From the NCBI GenBank assembly GCA_031278135.1, contig JAITKY010000050.1, positions 1 to 5,151 on the forward strand: a DNA stretch of 5,151 nucleotides. Reading direction: 5' to 3'. Under the pieces are notes generated by a model that saw nothing but the letters and a program-made list of their open reading frames with translations, ran no database searches and was not told the origin of the DNA. The position numbers were made by a program, and so were the translations under genes. Of this stretch, positions 1 through 5,151 are shown in pieces (the stretch's first letter is position 1; each line of letters begins with the position of its first letter). This DNA comes from Prevotellaceae bacterium (GTDB lineage: Bacteria > Bacteroidota > Bacteroidia > Bacteroidales > UBA932).

Positions 1-1559
1 TCCTGTGCAACTTCTTTAATTTTCGTTGCTATGTCGTTATTTATTTCGCCTGATTTCAAGGGTTCGAGAATTTCTTTTTTATACTTAGAATCAAGTATTT
101 CAAAAAACAGTTTTTCGAAATTTTTCACTTTGTCGGGCGCGATTCCCAAAAGGAGATTGTTAATTCCGCAGAAGATTACCGCTATCTGTTTTTCGACCGG
201 AATAGGTTGATATTGTGGTTGTTTTAACAGTTCGACATTGCGTAAACCTTTATCCAGCACCATCTTTGTCGAAGCATCGATGTCCGACCCGAACTTCGAA
301 AACGCTTCGATTTCACGGAATTGAGCCTGATCGAGTTTCAATGTTCCGGCGACTTTTTTCATCGATTTAATCTGGGCATTTCCTCCTACACGCGAAACCG
401 AAATCCCGACGTTTATGGCGGGTCGGTTTCCGGCATTGAAAAGGTTGGCATCCAAGAATATTTGACCATCAGTAATCGAAATAACGTTTGTTGGGATATA
501 CGCCGATACGTCGCCTGCCTGCGTTTCGATGATCGGCAAAGCAGTCATCGAGCCTCCTCCTTTCACTAAGGGTTTCAATACTTCGGGGAGGTCGTTCATG
601 CTTTTTGCGACGCTGTCGGAAGCAATGATTTTCGCTGCACGTTCGAGCAGACGGGAATGGAGATAGAAAATATCGCCTGGAAACGCTTCCCGTCCGGGAG
701 GTCGTCGCAAAACCAGCGACACCTCTCTGTACGCGACCGCCTGTTTCGAAAGGTCGTCGAAAACGATCAGCGAATGTCGTCCAGTGTCTCTGAAAAATTC
801 GCCGACAGTAGCTCCTGCATATGCCGAATAGTACTGTAAAGCAGCGGGATCGGAGGCAGTGGACACAACAACGACAGTATATTTCATCGCTCCGTGTTCT
901 TCCAGCGTCTTGACGATATTCGCAACCGTCGAGCCTTTCTGACCTATTGCAACGTAAATGCAATATACCGGGTCGCCAGCGTCGTAATTTGCTTTCTGAT
1001 TGAGAATGGTATCGATAGCGATTGCCGTTTTTCCGGTTTGGCGGTCGCCGATGATCAATTCTCTCTGTCCACGTCCGATAGGAATCATTGCATCGATAGC
1101 CTTAATTCCCGTCTGCAAAGGTGTCGAGACCGGCTGACGGAATATCACTCCCGGCGCTTTCCGTTCCAATGGCAATTCAATCAGATTGCCTTCGATTTTT
1201 CCTTTACCGTCGATGGGGTCGCCAAGTGCATTAACAACCCGTCCAAGAAGCCCTTCGCCAACTTTGATTGAGGCGATTTCACGGGTACGTTTGACGCTCA
1301 TCCCTTCTTTAATATTTTCGGACGAGCCAAGTAATACCGCACCAACATTTTCTTCTTCGAGATTAAGCACAATGCCTCGCGTACCGTCTTCGAAAAGAAT
1401 CAACTCGTTCGACTGTACTTTATTCAATCCGTATACCCGCGCTACCCCGTCGCCAACATTCAGGACAGTGCCGATTTCGTCAAATTCCATATTCGTCCTG
1501 ATGCCTTCTAACTGCATTTTCAGGATATTAGAGACTTCGCTCGCTTTAATTGCATCCAT
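1..1559 (-). CDS. atpA: F1F0 ATP synthase subunit alpha (3' end cut by window edge)
   Basis: Alpha subunit of the F1 catalytic head (alpha3beta3gamma), which makes ATP from ADP and phosphate on the cytoplasmic face of the membrane. The frame is open for 519 codons from ATG at 1559 to the left edge. Bacteroidota alpha subunits are about 525 residues, so only a few C-terminal residues are missing. Visible motifs: N-terminal beta barrel with [10 protein letters not shown] (36-45), Walker A GDRQTGKT (171-178), Walker B region SLIVFDDL (263-270), [13 protein letters not shown] (284-296), and the alpha/beta signature [10 protein letters not shown] (380-389) followed by the arginine-finger Arg390. 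DGQIFLD at 364-370 is also typical. The start matches family N-termini ([14 protein letters not shown]) and has an A-rich leader without Shine-Dalgarno, as expected in this phylum. A promoter lies directly upstream, so transcription can begin at this gene. The usual atpH neighbour is not next to it. The protein looks intact. Confidence 0.97.
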   Translation of the reverse strand, partial: MDAIKASEVSNILKMQLEGIRTNMEFDEIGTVLNVGDGVARVYGLNKVQSNELILFEDGTRGIVLNLEEENVGAVLLGSSENIKEGMSVKRTREIASIKVGEGLLGRVVNALGDPIDGKGKIEGNLIELPLERKAPGVIFRQPVSTPLQTGIKAIDAMIPIGRGQRELIIGDRQTGKTAIAIDTILNQKANYDAGDPVYCIYVAIGQKGSTVANIVKTLEEHGAMKYTVVVVSTASDPAALQYYSAYAGATVGEFFRDTGRHSLIVFDDLSKQAVAYREVSLVLRRPPGREAFPGDIFYLHSRLLERAAKIIASDSVAKSMNDLPEVLKPLVKGGGSMTALPIIETQAGDVSAYIPTNVISITDGQIFLDANLFNAGNRPAINVGISVSRVGGNAQIKSMKKVAGTLKLDQAQFREIEAFSKFGSDIDASTKMVLDKGLRNVELLKQPQYQPIPVEKQIAVIFCGINNLLLGIAPDKVKNFEKLFFEILDSKYKKEILEPLKSGEINNDIATKIKEVAQ

Positions 1560-1582
1560 AATTATTACTTTTTTTCAGGGCG

Positions 1583-1612
1583 CAAAGATAGTAATTTTAA
1601 TAGTTATAACAA
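1583..1612 (-). promoter_or_regulatory. Bacteroidota-type promoter of atpA
   Basis: Read on the minus strand, TTG (1612-1610) is followed after 19 bp by TATCTTTG (1590-1583). This fits the Bacteroidota primary sigma consensus TTG-N19-21-TAnnTTTG. Transcription would start a few bases downstream, giving a leader of roughly 20 nt before the atpA ATG at 1559. This makes atpA the first gene of its transcript. Confidence 0.75.
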
Positions 1613-1725
1613 TATCGAAATCAAACGGACACCTGTAATTAGTTTCAATCAATGTTTTTCCACTTCGTACCTCATTAGAAAGTTTATACGGCATCTGTAA
1701 AACATGATTTTAAATTCCGGATATA

Positions 1726-1902
1726 TCATGGCGAATTCAATTTAACAGTATCACTGTCGTGTTTAAAAAAGTTAAAACTTCGTATCGCCTCGTGTTTGAT
1801 ATAATCCCATCTCAACAGGATTGCGATTATCAGGGCAATAGCAAGCACAATGGACAGTTTGAGATTTAATGATAACTGTTTAAATTTTTTTATCATACTC
1901 AT
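1726..1902 (-). CDS. Small single-pass membrane protein, 58 aa (hypothetical)
   Basis: The product is not recognised. The ORF starts at ATG 1902 (an in-frame alternative is 1896) and stops with TGA at 1728-1726. The peptide begins MSMIKKFKQLSLNLKLSIVL, continues with AIALIIAILLRW, and ends in a polar tail of about 25 residues (YIKHEAIRSFNFFKHDSDTV...). This layout is a basic N-terminus, a hydrophobic helix at about residues 17-30 (SIVLAIALIIAILL), then Arg-Trp and a charged tail, as in a single-pass inner-membrane protein. Its start lies inside the last codons of the pyridoxamine kinase gene, in another frame, with a 23-bp overlap. That suggests translational coupling and one shared transcript. 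A chance ORF is possible at this length, but the hydrophobic segment and the overlap argue for a real gene. No terminator hairpin is obvious after it. Confidence 0.6.
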   Translation of the reverse strand: MSMIKKFKQLSLNLKLSIVLAIALIIAILLRWDYIKHEAIRSFNFFKHDSDTVKLNSP

Positions 1903-2752
1903 GACATCCGGCGATTAAACTGTTCAGACTTGCCAGACCGGCTTCGAAATTTACTCCGAAACGGTTGTCGGTGGCGGCTTCTTTGGTACGGGCAATACTT
2001 GCGACCGTGAAACGTACGGCTATTGTGTTTGCTTCCGCCAGCGTACGACCGCCAAGCAAGGCTGCAACCAGCGCACTCGCAAACACGTCGCCCGTGCCAT
2101 GATACATCGGATCGATACGTGTCTCGCATGTGTACGAAAACTCGCACGTATTCGCATCATAACTTGCCGATCCCAACTGTATCCCGTCGTAACTTACTCC
2201 TGTAACAACAACATATTTAGGTCCAAGCGACGAAAGTGAGCACAATATATGCTCGATTTCTTCGCTTGTATGCGGCCCATCGTGATAAGGTTCGTTGAGC
2301 AAAAAGGCCGCTTCCGTAAGATTCGGAACAATCACGTCAGCCTTACGGCAAAGTTTGCGCATCCCGTCCGGAAAATTCGGCGGAAAAAGCGAATACAGTT
2401 TGCCGTAATCCGCCATTACGGGATCAACAACAATCAGTACGCCTTCTTTTTTCAGCATGTCGAAAATCGACGAAACGATATCAACCTGTTCAAATGATCC
2501 CAAAAAACCTGTGTAAACAGCGTCAAATTCAAGTCCGAGATCATGCCAGTGATTCACCACCGGCAAAATATCCTGCGTTAAATCGCGGTATGTAAAACCC
2601 GTAAAACCTCCTGTATGAGTCGATAATACCGCTGTAGGCAAAACAGTGGTTTCAATACCTGCCGCCGATATAATCGGCAATGCCACAGTGAGCGAACATC
2701 TGCCGAAGCAAGAAATGTCATGTATAGCCAATACTCTTTTTTGTCTTTGCAT
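1880..2752 (-). CDS. Pyridoxamine/pyridoxal kinase (PdxY/PdxK type, ribokinase superfamily)
   Basis: A 290-residue cytoplasmic kinase that phosphorylates pyridoxal, pyridoxamine or pyridoxine with ATP in the B6 salvage pathway to pyridoxal 5'-phosphate. Family marks: substrate-site N-terminus HDISCFGRCSLTVALPIISA (11-30), TAVLSTHTGGFTGF (40-53), YTGFLGS (80-86), VVDPVMAD (108-115), VPNLTEA (142-148), and the anion-hole/catalytic motif GTGD (219-222) with Asp222 as likely base. Length and motif order are normal, so it should be active. The N-terminus resembles the pyridoxamine kinases of Firmicutes and Bacteroidales rather than E. coli PdxY. Some relatives also act on hydroxymethylpyrimidine (thiamine pathway), so substrate choice is inferred. 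ATG 2752 fits the family start and lies about 35 nt downstream of a TAnnTTTG box. The 3' end overlaps a small membrane-protein ORF. Confidence 0.93.
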   Translation of the reverse strand: MQRQKRVLAIHDISCFGRCSLTVALPIISAAGIETTVLPTAVLSTHTGGFTGFTYRDLTQDILPVVNHWHDLGLEFDAVYTGFLGSFEQVDIVSSIFDMLKKEGVLIVVDPVMADYGKLYSLFPPNFPDGMRKLCRKADVIVPNLTEAAFLLNEPYHDGPHTSEEIEHILCSLSSLGPKYVVVTGVSYDGIQLGSASYDANTCEFSYTCETRIDPMYHGTGDVFASALVAALLGGRTLAEANTIAVRFTVASIARTKEAATDNRFGVNFEAGLASLNSLIAGCHEYDKKI

Positions 2753-2789
2753 ATCAAAAATCTTAAATCTTTATATCAAAATCGAAATG

Positions 2790-2797
2790 CAAAGGTA
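2790..2797 (-). promoter_or_regulatory. Candidate -7 box for the pyridoxamine kinase gene
   Basis: TACCTTTG on the minus strand matches TAnnTTTG and sits 37 bp upstream of the kinase start codon. A TTG at the expected 19-21 bp spacing is missing; the nearest upstream TTTG is about 26 bp away. The promoter may therefore be weak or need an activator. The upstream end of this region touches the MITE-like element at about 2853. Confidence 0.5.
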
Positions 2798-2934
2798 ATA
2801 CAAATTTTAATATGCTTTTAAACCAAACACATTGTTTCACACAAATCAATTAAATTCGGGCTAAATCTTTTTTTGAAGCGCTATATCAATTTTGTCTGTT
2901 CACCTCAGCGCTTCGTTCGCTCGCTAAGTTCATC

Positions 2935-2964
2935 GACCTCTCCAAGTCGTTCGGAGACCTCTCC
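2935..2964. repeat. Direct repeat GACCTCTCC x2 with internal hairpin
   Basis: GACCTCTCC occurs at 2935-2943 and again at 2956-2964, 21 bp apart. Between them TCTCC (2939-2943) can pair with GGAGA (2953-2957) around a 9-base loop. It lies in the left, CG-rich part of the MITE-like element. Confidence 0.5.
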
Positions 2965-3066
2965 GCTCGGTAAACTCACAGCAACGACAGAGACAGGGAA
3001 ACACGCCCTTTTATCAGGGACAGATATTCAGTGTCAGTCCGAAAACCCACAATACCCCACAATACT

Positions 3067-3155
3067 CAGAATTTAATCAGAATTGGCAGAATTATAGAAT
3101 TATCAGAATTCTGTACAATCCTGTTAATTCTGTTAATTCTGATCAGAATTGGCAG
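3067..3155. repeat. AT-rich cluster of CAGAATT / AATTCTG repeats
   Basis: CAGAATT lies at 3067, 3078, 3087, 3104 and 3144, with one variant TAGAATT at 3095. The complement AATTCTG lies at 3107, 3126 and 3135. CTGTTAATT is a perfect 9-bp tandem pair at 3121-3138. A 14-bp unit, ATCAGAATTGGCAG, occurs exactly at 3076-3089 and 3142-3155, bracketing the cluster. The two halves are in opposite orientation, so the whole 89 bp can fold on itself. Short intergenic repeats of this TTAATTCTG type are familiar from Bacteroidota genomes. They have no coding sense. Confidence 0.7.
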
Positions 3156-3175
3156 GTTGCCCTTACTATATATAT

Positions 3176-3232
3176 CCTCTCCTCGTCTGAACTACGAAGT
3201 AGTTCAACCCCCTCACGGGGTTGATAGAGAGG
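3176..3232. other. Branched hairpin block (possible structured RNA or DNA cruciform)
   Basis: An outer stem CCTCTC (3176-3181) with GAGAGG (3227-3232) encloses two further stems. One is TGAACTAC/GTAGTTCA (3188-3195/3199-3206, 8 bp, loop GAA). The other is CAACCCC/GGGGTTG (3205-3211/3217-3223, 7 bp, loop CTCAC). The inner stems share two bases, so one shortens if both form. No poly-T follows on either strand, so a simple terminator is unlikely. Confidence 0.45.
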
Positions 3233-3415
3233 GGTTGGCGTTGTCCTCAAACTGCGCTACGCTTGTTCGGGGCTATGCAAATTCGATGCCTTCGGCGTCA
3301 TCGGTTACCCATAATGCGACAATTGAGTTTGCGTGATTTATCTTTTCATAGCGCCTCAAAAAAAAGATTAACCTAAATTCACAATAACTTGAAAATCAGT
3401 GATTTATTTTTTAAT

Positions 3416-3446
3416 TGTATCTTAACTGTATCTAGCTGTATCTAAC
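3416..3446. repeat. Three tandem 10-11 bp TGTATCT repeats
   Basis: TGTATCTTAAC (3416-3426), TGTATCTAGC (3427-3436) and TGTATCTAAC (3437-3446) follow each other without gaps. The period is close to one helical turn. They lie just outside the right arm of the MITE-like element and about 50 bp beyond the 3' end of the tRNA-His gene. They could be iterated protein-binding sites or a small slippage product. No gene is adjacent that would clearly use them. Confidence 0.6.
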
Positions 3447-3496
3447 CGGTTCTTCGTCACCGCAAGTGCCGGATTTTCAACGCGTTATGCGGTAAG

Positions 3497-3571
3497 GGTG
3501 GAAGAGGGGATTCGAACCCCCGACCTTCAGAGCCACAATCTGACGCTCTAACCAACTGAGCTACGACCACC
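3497..3571 (-). tRNA. tRNA-His (anticodon GTG)
   Basis: The minus strand folds as a tRNA. It has acceptor GTGGTCG (3570-3564), T8 A9, D arm GCTC/GAGC with a 9-base loop, and anticodon stem TCAGA/TCTGA with loop TTGTGGC. The anticodon GTG is at 3536-3534. The variable loop is AGGTC, the T arm GGGGG/CCCCT with loop TTCGAAT, and the 3' acceptor strand CTTCCAC with discriminator C73 (3497). An encoded extra G at 3571 supplies the G-1 that histidyl-tRNA synthetase needs, pairing with C73. CCA is not encoded, which is common in this phylum. The acceptor stem has mismatches at 5:68 (T-T) and 6:67 (C-T); perfect pairing would need CGACCAC on the 3' side. The gene may be functional, edited by drift, or decaying. 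Confidence 0.92.
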
Positions 3572-3595
3572 ATTTTTTTGACCTAAAAAATCGTG

Positions 3596-3624
3596 CAAAG
3601 GTAATTCTTTTTTTCTATTTCCAA
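3596..3624 (-). promoter_or_regulatory. Bacteroidota-type promoter of tRNA-His
   Basis: On the minus strand TTG (3624-3622) is followed after 18 bp by TACCTTTG (3603-3596). The -7 box is 24 bp before the tRNA 5' end, which leaves room for a short leader removed by RNase P. It overlaps a candidate promoter on the opposite strand. Confidence 0.65.
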
Positions 3625-3633
3625 AAAACAGTT

Positions 3634-3641
3634 TATCTTTG
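3634..3641 (+). promoter_or_regulatory. Candidate -7 box for the uvrD-like gene
   Basis: TATCTTTG on the plus strand matches TAnnTTTG. No TTG is found 19-21 bp upstream; that stretch is T-rich. If used, it would give a leader of roughly 160 nt to ATG 3808, or about 75 nt to ATG 3724. Confidence 0.4.
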
Positions 3642-3807
3642 TCAGCATCAAAACAGCATACTTTGGCTAATATACATACTGCTTAAAAGTTTATAAACGA
3701 CAAAGTTACAATATTTTAACGCTATGTATTGCGAGTGTATGCGGGTAAAGACAGTTTTGATATTTTGTGAACATTTGTATAGAAGATTTGATAAAGTTTG
3801 TAGAATT

Positions 3808-4422
3808 ATGAAAAATATTTTAAATGATTTAAATCCCGCCCAGCGGAAAGCCGTACAACATATCGACGGTCCGAGTTTAATTATTGCCGGAGCAGGTTCC
3901 GGAAAAACGAGAGTATTGACATATAAGATTGCTTACTTGTTGATGAACAATGTTTCTCCAAAATCAGTGCTCGCTTTGACATTTACAAACAAGGCAGCAA
4001 AAGAAATGAAAGAACGTATAGTCAAAGTAGTTGGTAAACAGGCTAACAATCTGTGGATGGGAACTTTTCACTCTATTTTTTCAAGAATATTACGTGCCGA
4101 AGCCGAAACTTTAGGATTTACATCAAATTTTACAATATACGACACGACCGATTCGCTGAGTATATTGAGGACTATTTTCAAGGAAATGAATTTGAATGAC
4201 AAAGTATATAAGGATAAAGAAGTATATAACAGAATATCAATGGCTAAAAACTGTCTGATGACGCCTGCCGCCTACACGTCGAACGTACAATTAACCGAAG
4301 AAGATATACAAACGTTCCGTCCTAAAATAGCAGGAATATATCAGCGGTATGTTGTGAAGGCAGGGAGTGTAGCATGTTGGAAACGCTATAAGTCAGATAA
4401 CTATCAATCTGCTACTGAATAG
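3808..4422 (+). pseudogene. Truncated UvrD/PcrA/Rep superfamily 1 DNA helicase (N-terminal fragment)
   Basis: An ATP-dependent 3'-5' helicase of the UvrD/PcrA family, active in DNA repair and replication when whole. Only the start of domain 1A/1B remains. Numbering from ATG 3808: Q motif LNPAQ (8-12), Walker A GAGSGKT (28-34), motif Ia TFTNKAAKEM (58-67), motif Ib TFHSI (86-90), and 1B-domain sequence to about IYQRYVVKAG (177-186). Motif II (DExQD), which should follow within about 20 residues, and motifs III-VI are absent. Family members have about 730-780 residues; this ORF gives 204. The last ~18 residues (from SVACWKR) do not look like the family and come from intron-like DNA. The frame is open back to ATG 3724, but those 28 extra residues are unlike the family and MKNILNDLNPAQ is the usual beginning. 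A protein this short could bind ATP but not unwind DNA. Confidence 0.85.
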
Positions 4423-4690
4423 CTAAATGAGACGATAGATATGAGGATAAAATCCGAATTGATTAAACGACAGCCCAAGCGGTAATATCGTTGAACTCCA
4501 GCGGATGAAGATAGTTATGAACGCTGGACTGCAATACTTTCATTTTCTGACTTCAAGTGCAGAGCAGAAAACCAATTGCAGCGCATCCGCAATAAGCGGT
4601 ATTAGGGCGGACGTCGTATCCGACAATCTATCATGCTGGTTACTACATAACTAAATGGGAATTACCTAAGCGGGTGGTATAATTCAACCT
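4367..4690 (+). ncRNA. Possible group II intron fragment (domain I-like)
   Basis: No protein gene is seen here on the plus strand. Several blocks echo domain I of group II introns such as Ll.LtrB, recalled from memory and not aligned. GTGTAGC (4367-4373) pairs with GCTA (4385-4388), followed by AAGTCA (4390-4395), like the GUGCG...AAGUCA start. ACAGCC is at 4470-4475. A stem TCCAGCG/CGCTGGA (4497-4503/4522-4528) encloses an 18-base loop and contains TGAACGC, as at the EBS1 hairpin. TGGGAATTACCTAAGCGGG lies at about 4654-4672. Domains II-VI and a reverse transcriptase are missing. EBS1 pairing to the sequence before 4367 is not evident, so the exact 5' end is uncertain. It lies directly after the break in the uvrD-like gene. 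Confidence 0.4.
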
Positions 4691-5151
4691 CTGTGTCCCC
4701 GGAGGCGGACGTTGTCCTGACCCGCCAGGCTGCATCTCCGAGCGACAGCCTGAAGCAACCCACACGGCTACCGTGTTTCCCGTAATGGAATAATCCAGGT
4801 ACGTGTGCGGGCGTGCCGCTTTTTCTACCGTCACCTCGCACGAAGCCGTAAAGCCGCCATCCTGTGTGGTAGCCGTGCCGGCAGCCATTGCCGTTACCTT
4901 GCCCGTAGCGTCTACCGCAGCCACAGCCGTGTTGCTGCTGTGCCAGCTTACCGTTTGGTTGGCAGCGTTGGACGGCGTAACCGTGGCAACGAGCGTTTCA
5001 CTCCCGCCCGCTGTAAGAGTGGTGCTGGCTTTGTTGAGCGTTACGTCCGTTACGGGAATGGTTACCGGTGCAAAGTTCAAGGTAAATGTTGTGTTGTTGA
5101 AAAGTTGTATCCGAAGAATGATTGTCATATTATGTATGTTGGCGAAAATAG
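4643..5151 (-). CDS. Big_2 (bacterial Ig-like) domain protein, partial, 3' end chimeric
   Basis: A fragment of a surface or secreted adhesin-like protein. The frame is open to the right edge; an internal ATG lies at 5128 but the true start is probably outside the window. Counting from that ATG, residues 24-101 form one Big_2 domain: IPVTDVTLNKASTTLTAGGS, VTPSNAANQTVSWHSSNTAV, then VDATGKVTAMAAGTA and FTASCEVTV. The usual strand after AGTAT (ITVT or similar) is missing, as if about four codons were lost. After a short stretch (HTYLDYSITGNTVAVWVASG) the sequence becomes unlike a folded domain (QPGGSGQRPPPGTQ), and the last ~15 codons are antisense to the intron-like segment. No stop, terminator or anchoring/sorting domain of normal form is present. 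The region is clearly richer in G+C than the uvrD fragment. It is probably a broken gene, or one joined by assembly. Confidence 0.55.
   Translation of the reverse strand, partial: IFANIHNMTIILRIQLFNNTTFTLNFAPVTIPVTDVTLNKASTTLTAGGSETLVATVTPSNAANQTVSWHSSNTAVAAVDATGKVTAMAAGTATTQDGGFTASCEVTVEKAARPHTYLDYSITGNTVAVWVASGCRSEMQPGGSGQRPPPGTQRLNYTTRLGNSHLVM

Larger units (their letters stand above)
2853..3379. mobile_element. MITE-like element, ~527 bp, imperfect terminal inverted repeats, no coding capacity
   Basis: The ends form an inverted repeat. The left arm (about 2853-2884) is AATTCGGGCTAAATC, then seven T, then GAAGCGCTAT. The right arm (3348-3379), read on the minus strand, is AATTTAGGTTAATC, then eight T, then GAGGCGCTAT. 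That is about 32 bp per arm with a few substitutions and two one-base indels. The interior has no credible gene. It holds a left CG-rich hairpin block, a central AT-rich repeat cluster, and a right hairpin block with a variable stem at 3285-3299. This is the layout of a non-autonomous transposon or a mobile intergenic repeat. No clean target-site duplication is seen: caatta at 2847-2852 and caataa at 3382-3387 are only similar. It sits between the divergent kinase promoter and the tRNA gene region. No parent transposase is in the window. Confidence 0.5.

Noticed and set aside
321..1638. Several ORFs of 60-164 codons (plus strand 321-569, 657-839, 894-1271, 1186-1638; minus strand 469-963)
   Set aside because: They lie antisense or out of frame to the well-supported atpA frame and have no recognisable domains; their composition is that of shadow frames.
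1613..1725. Terminator between the small membrane ORF and the atpA promoter
   Set aside because: No stem of useful length followed by a T-run was found on the minus strand, so readthrough into atpA cannot be excluded.
1899..2497. ORFs overlapping the pyridoxamine kinase (minus 1899-2147, plus 2023-2205, plus 2249-2497)
   Set aside because: All are shadow frames of a complete kinase gene with full family motifs.
3067..3155. CRISPR array
   Set aside because: The repeat units are 7-14 bp, occur in both orientations and have no constant-length spacers; no cas gene is present.
2873..3336. Two plus-strand ORFs of 67 and 101 codons (2873-3076, 3031-3336)
   Set aside because: They fall in the MITE-like element, and their codons come from hairpins and CAGAATT repeats; no domain, leader or promoter supports translation.
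3701..3708. Second minus-strand TAnnTTTG box (TAACTTTG) upstream of tRNA-His
   Set aside because: It has no TTG at the right distance, and a better promoter lies closer to the tRNA.
3724..3807. Upstream start (ATG 3724) giving a 28-residue N-terminal extension of the UvrD fragment
   Set aside because: The extension is rich in Cys and Arg and unlike UvrD family N-termini; ATG 3808 gives the usual beginning and an A/T-rich leader.

Overview
The window looks like a chromosomal piece from a member of the Bacteroidota, probably Bacteroidales. Three promoters carry the TAnnTTTG -7 box of that phylum. The starts have A-rich leaders and no Shine-Dalgarno sequence. The AtpA, pyridoxamine kinase, UvrD and Big_2 (Ig-like) sequences all read like Bacteroidales versions. 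A host-associated lineage with many repeats and decaying genes is possible, but that is inference.

Left part (1-2752, all minus strand): a nearly complete F1 ATP synthase alpha subunit gene (atpA) runs off the left edge and has its own strong promoter. Upstream of it is a PdxY/PdxK-type pyridoxamine kinase gene. A 58-codon ORF for a single-pass membrane protein overlaps the kinase's 3' end, so kinase and small protein look like a two-gene unit. The usual upstream neighbour of atpA, atpH (delta subunit), is absent.

Middle part (2753-3720): no protein gene. Most of it (about 2853-3379) is a ~527-bp MITE-like element. It has imperfect terminal inverted repeats, a hairpin-rich interior and a cluster of AT-rich CAGAATT/AATTCTG repeats. 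After it come three short TGTATCT tandem repeats and a minus-strand tRNA-His(GTG) whose acceptor stem has two adjacent mismatches. The tRNA promoter overlaps a candidate plus-strand promoter for the uvrD-like gene.

Right part (3724-5151): a mosaic. The 5' third of a UvrD/PcrA/Rep helicase gene (motifs Q, I, Ia, Ib) stops abruptly near 4350-4366. It continues into about 330 bp that resemble domain I of a group II intron. That segment abuts an antisense, GC-richer Big_2 Ig-like coding region that runs off the right edge and reads into the intron-like DNA at its 3' end. This is either a genuine rearrangement or an assembly join between multicopy sequences.

No complete new biological system is evident. 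The best leads are the MITE-like element with its possible structured RNA, the overlapping small membrane ORF, and the mosaic break in uvrD.
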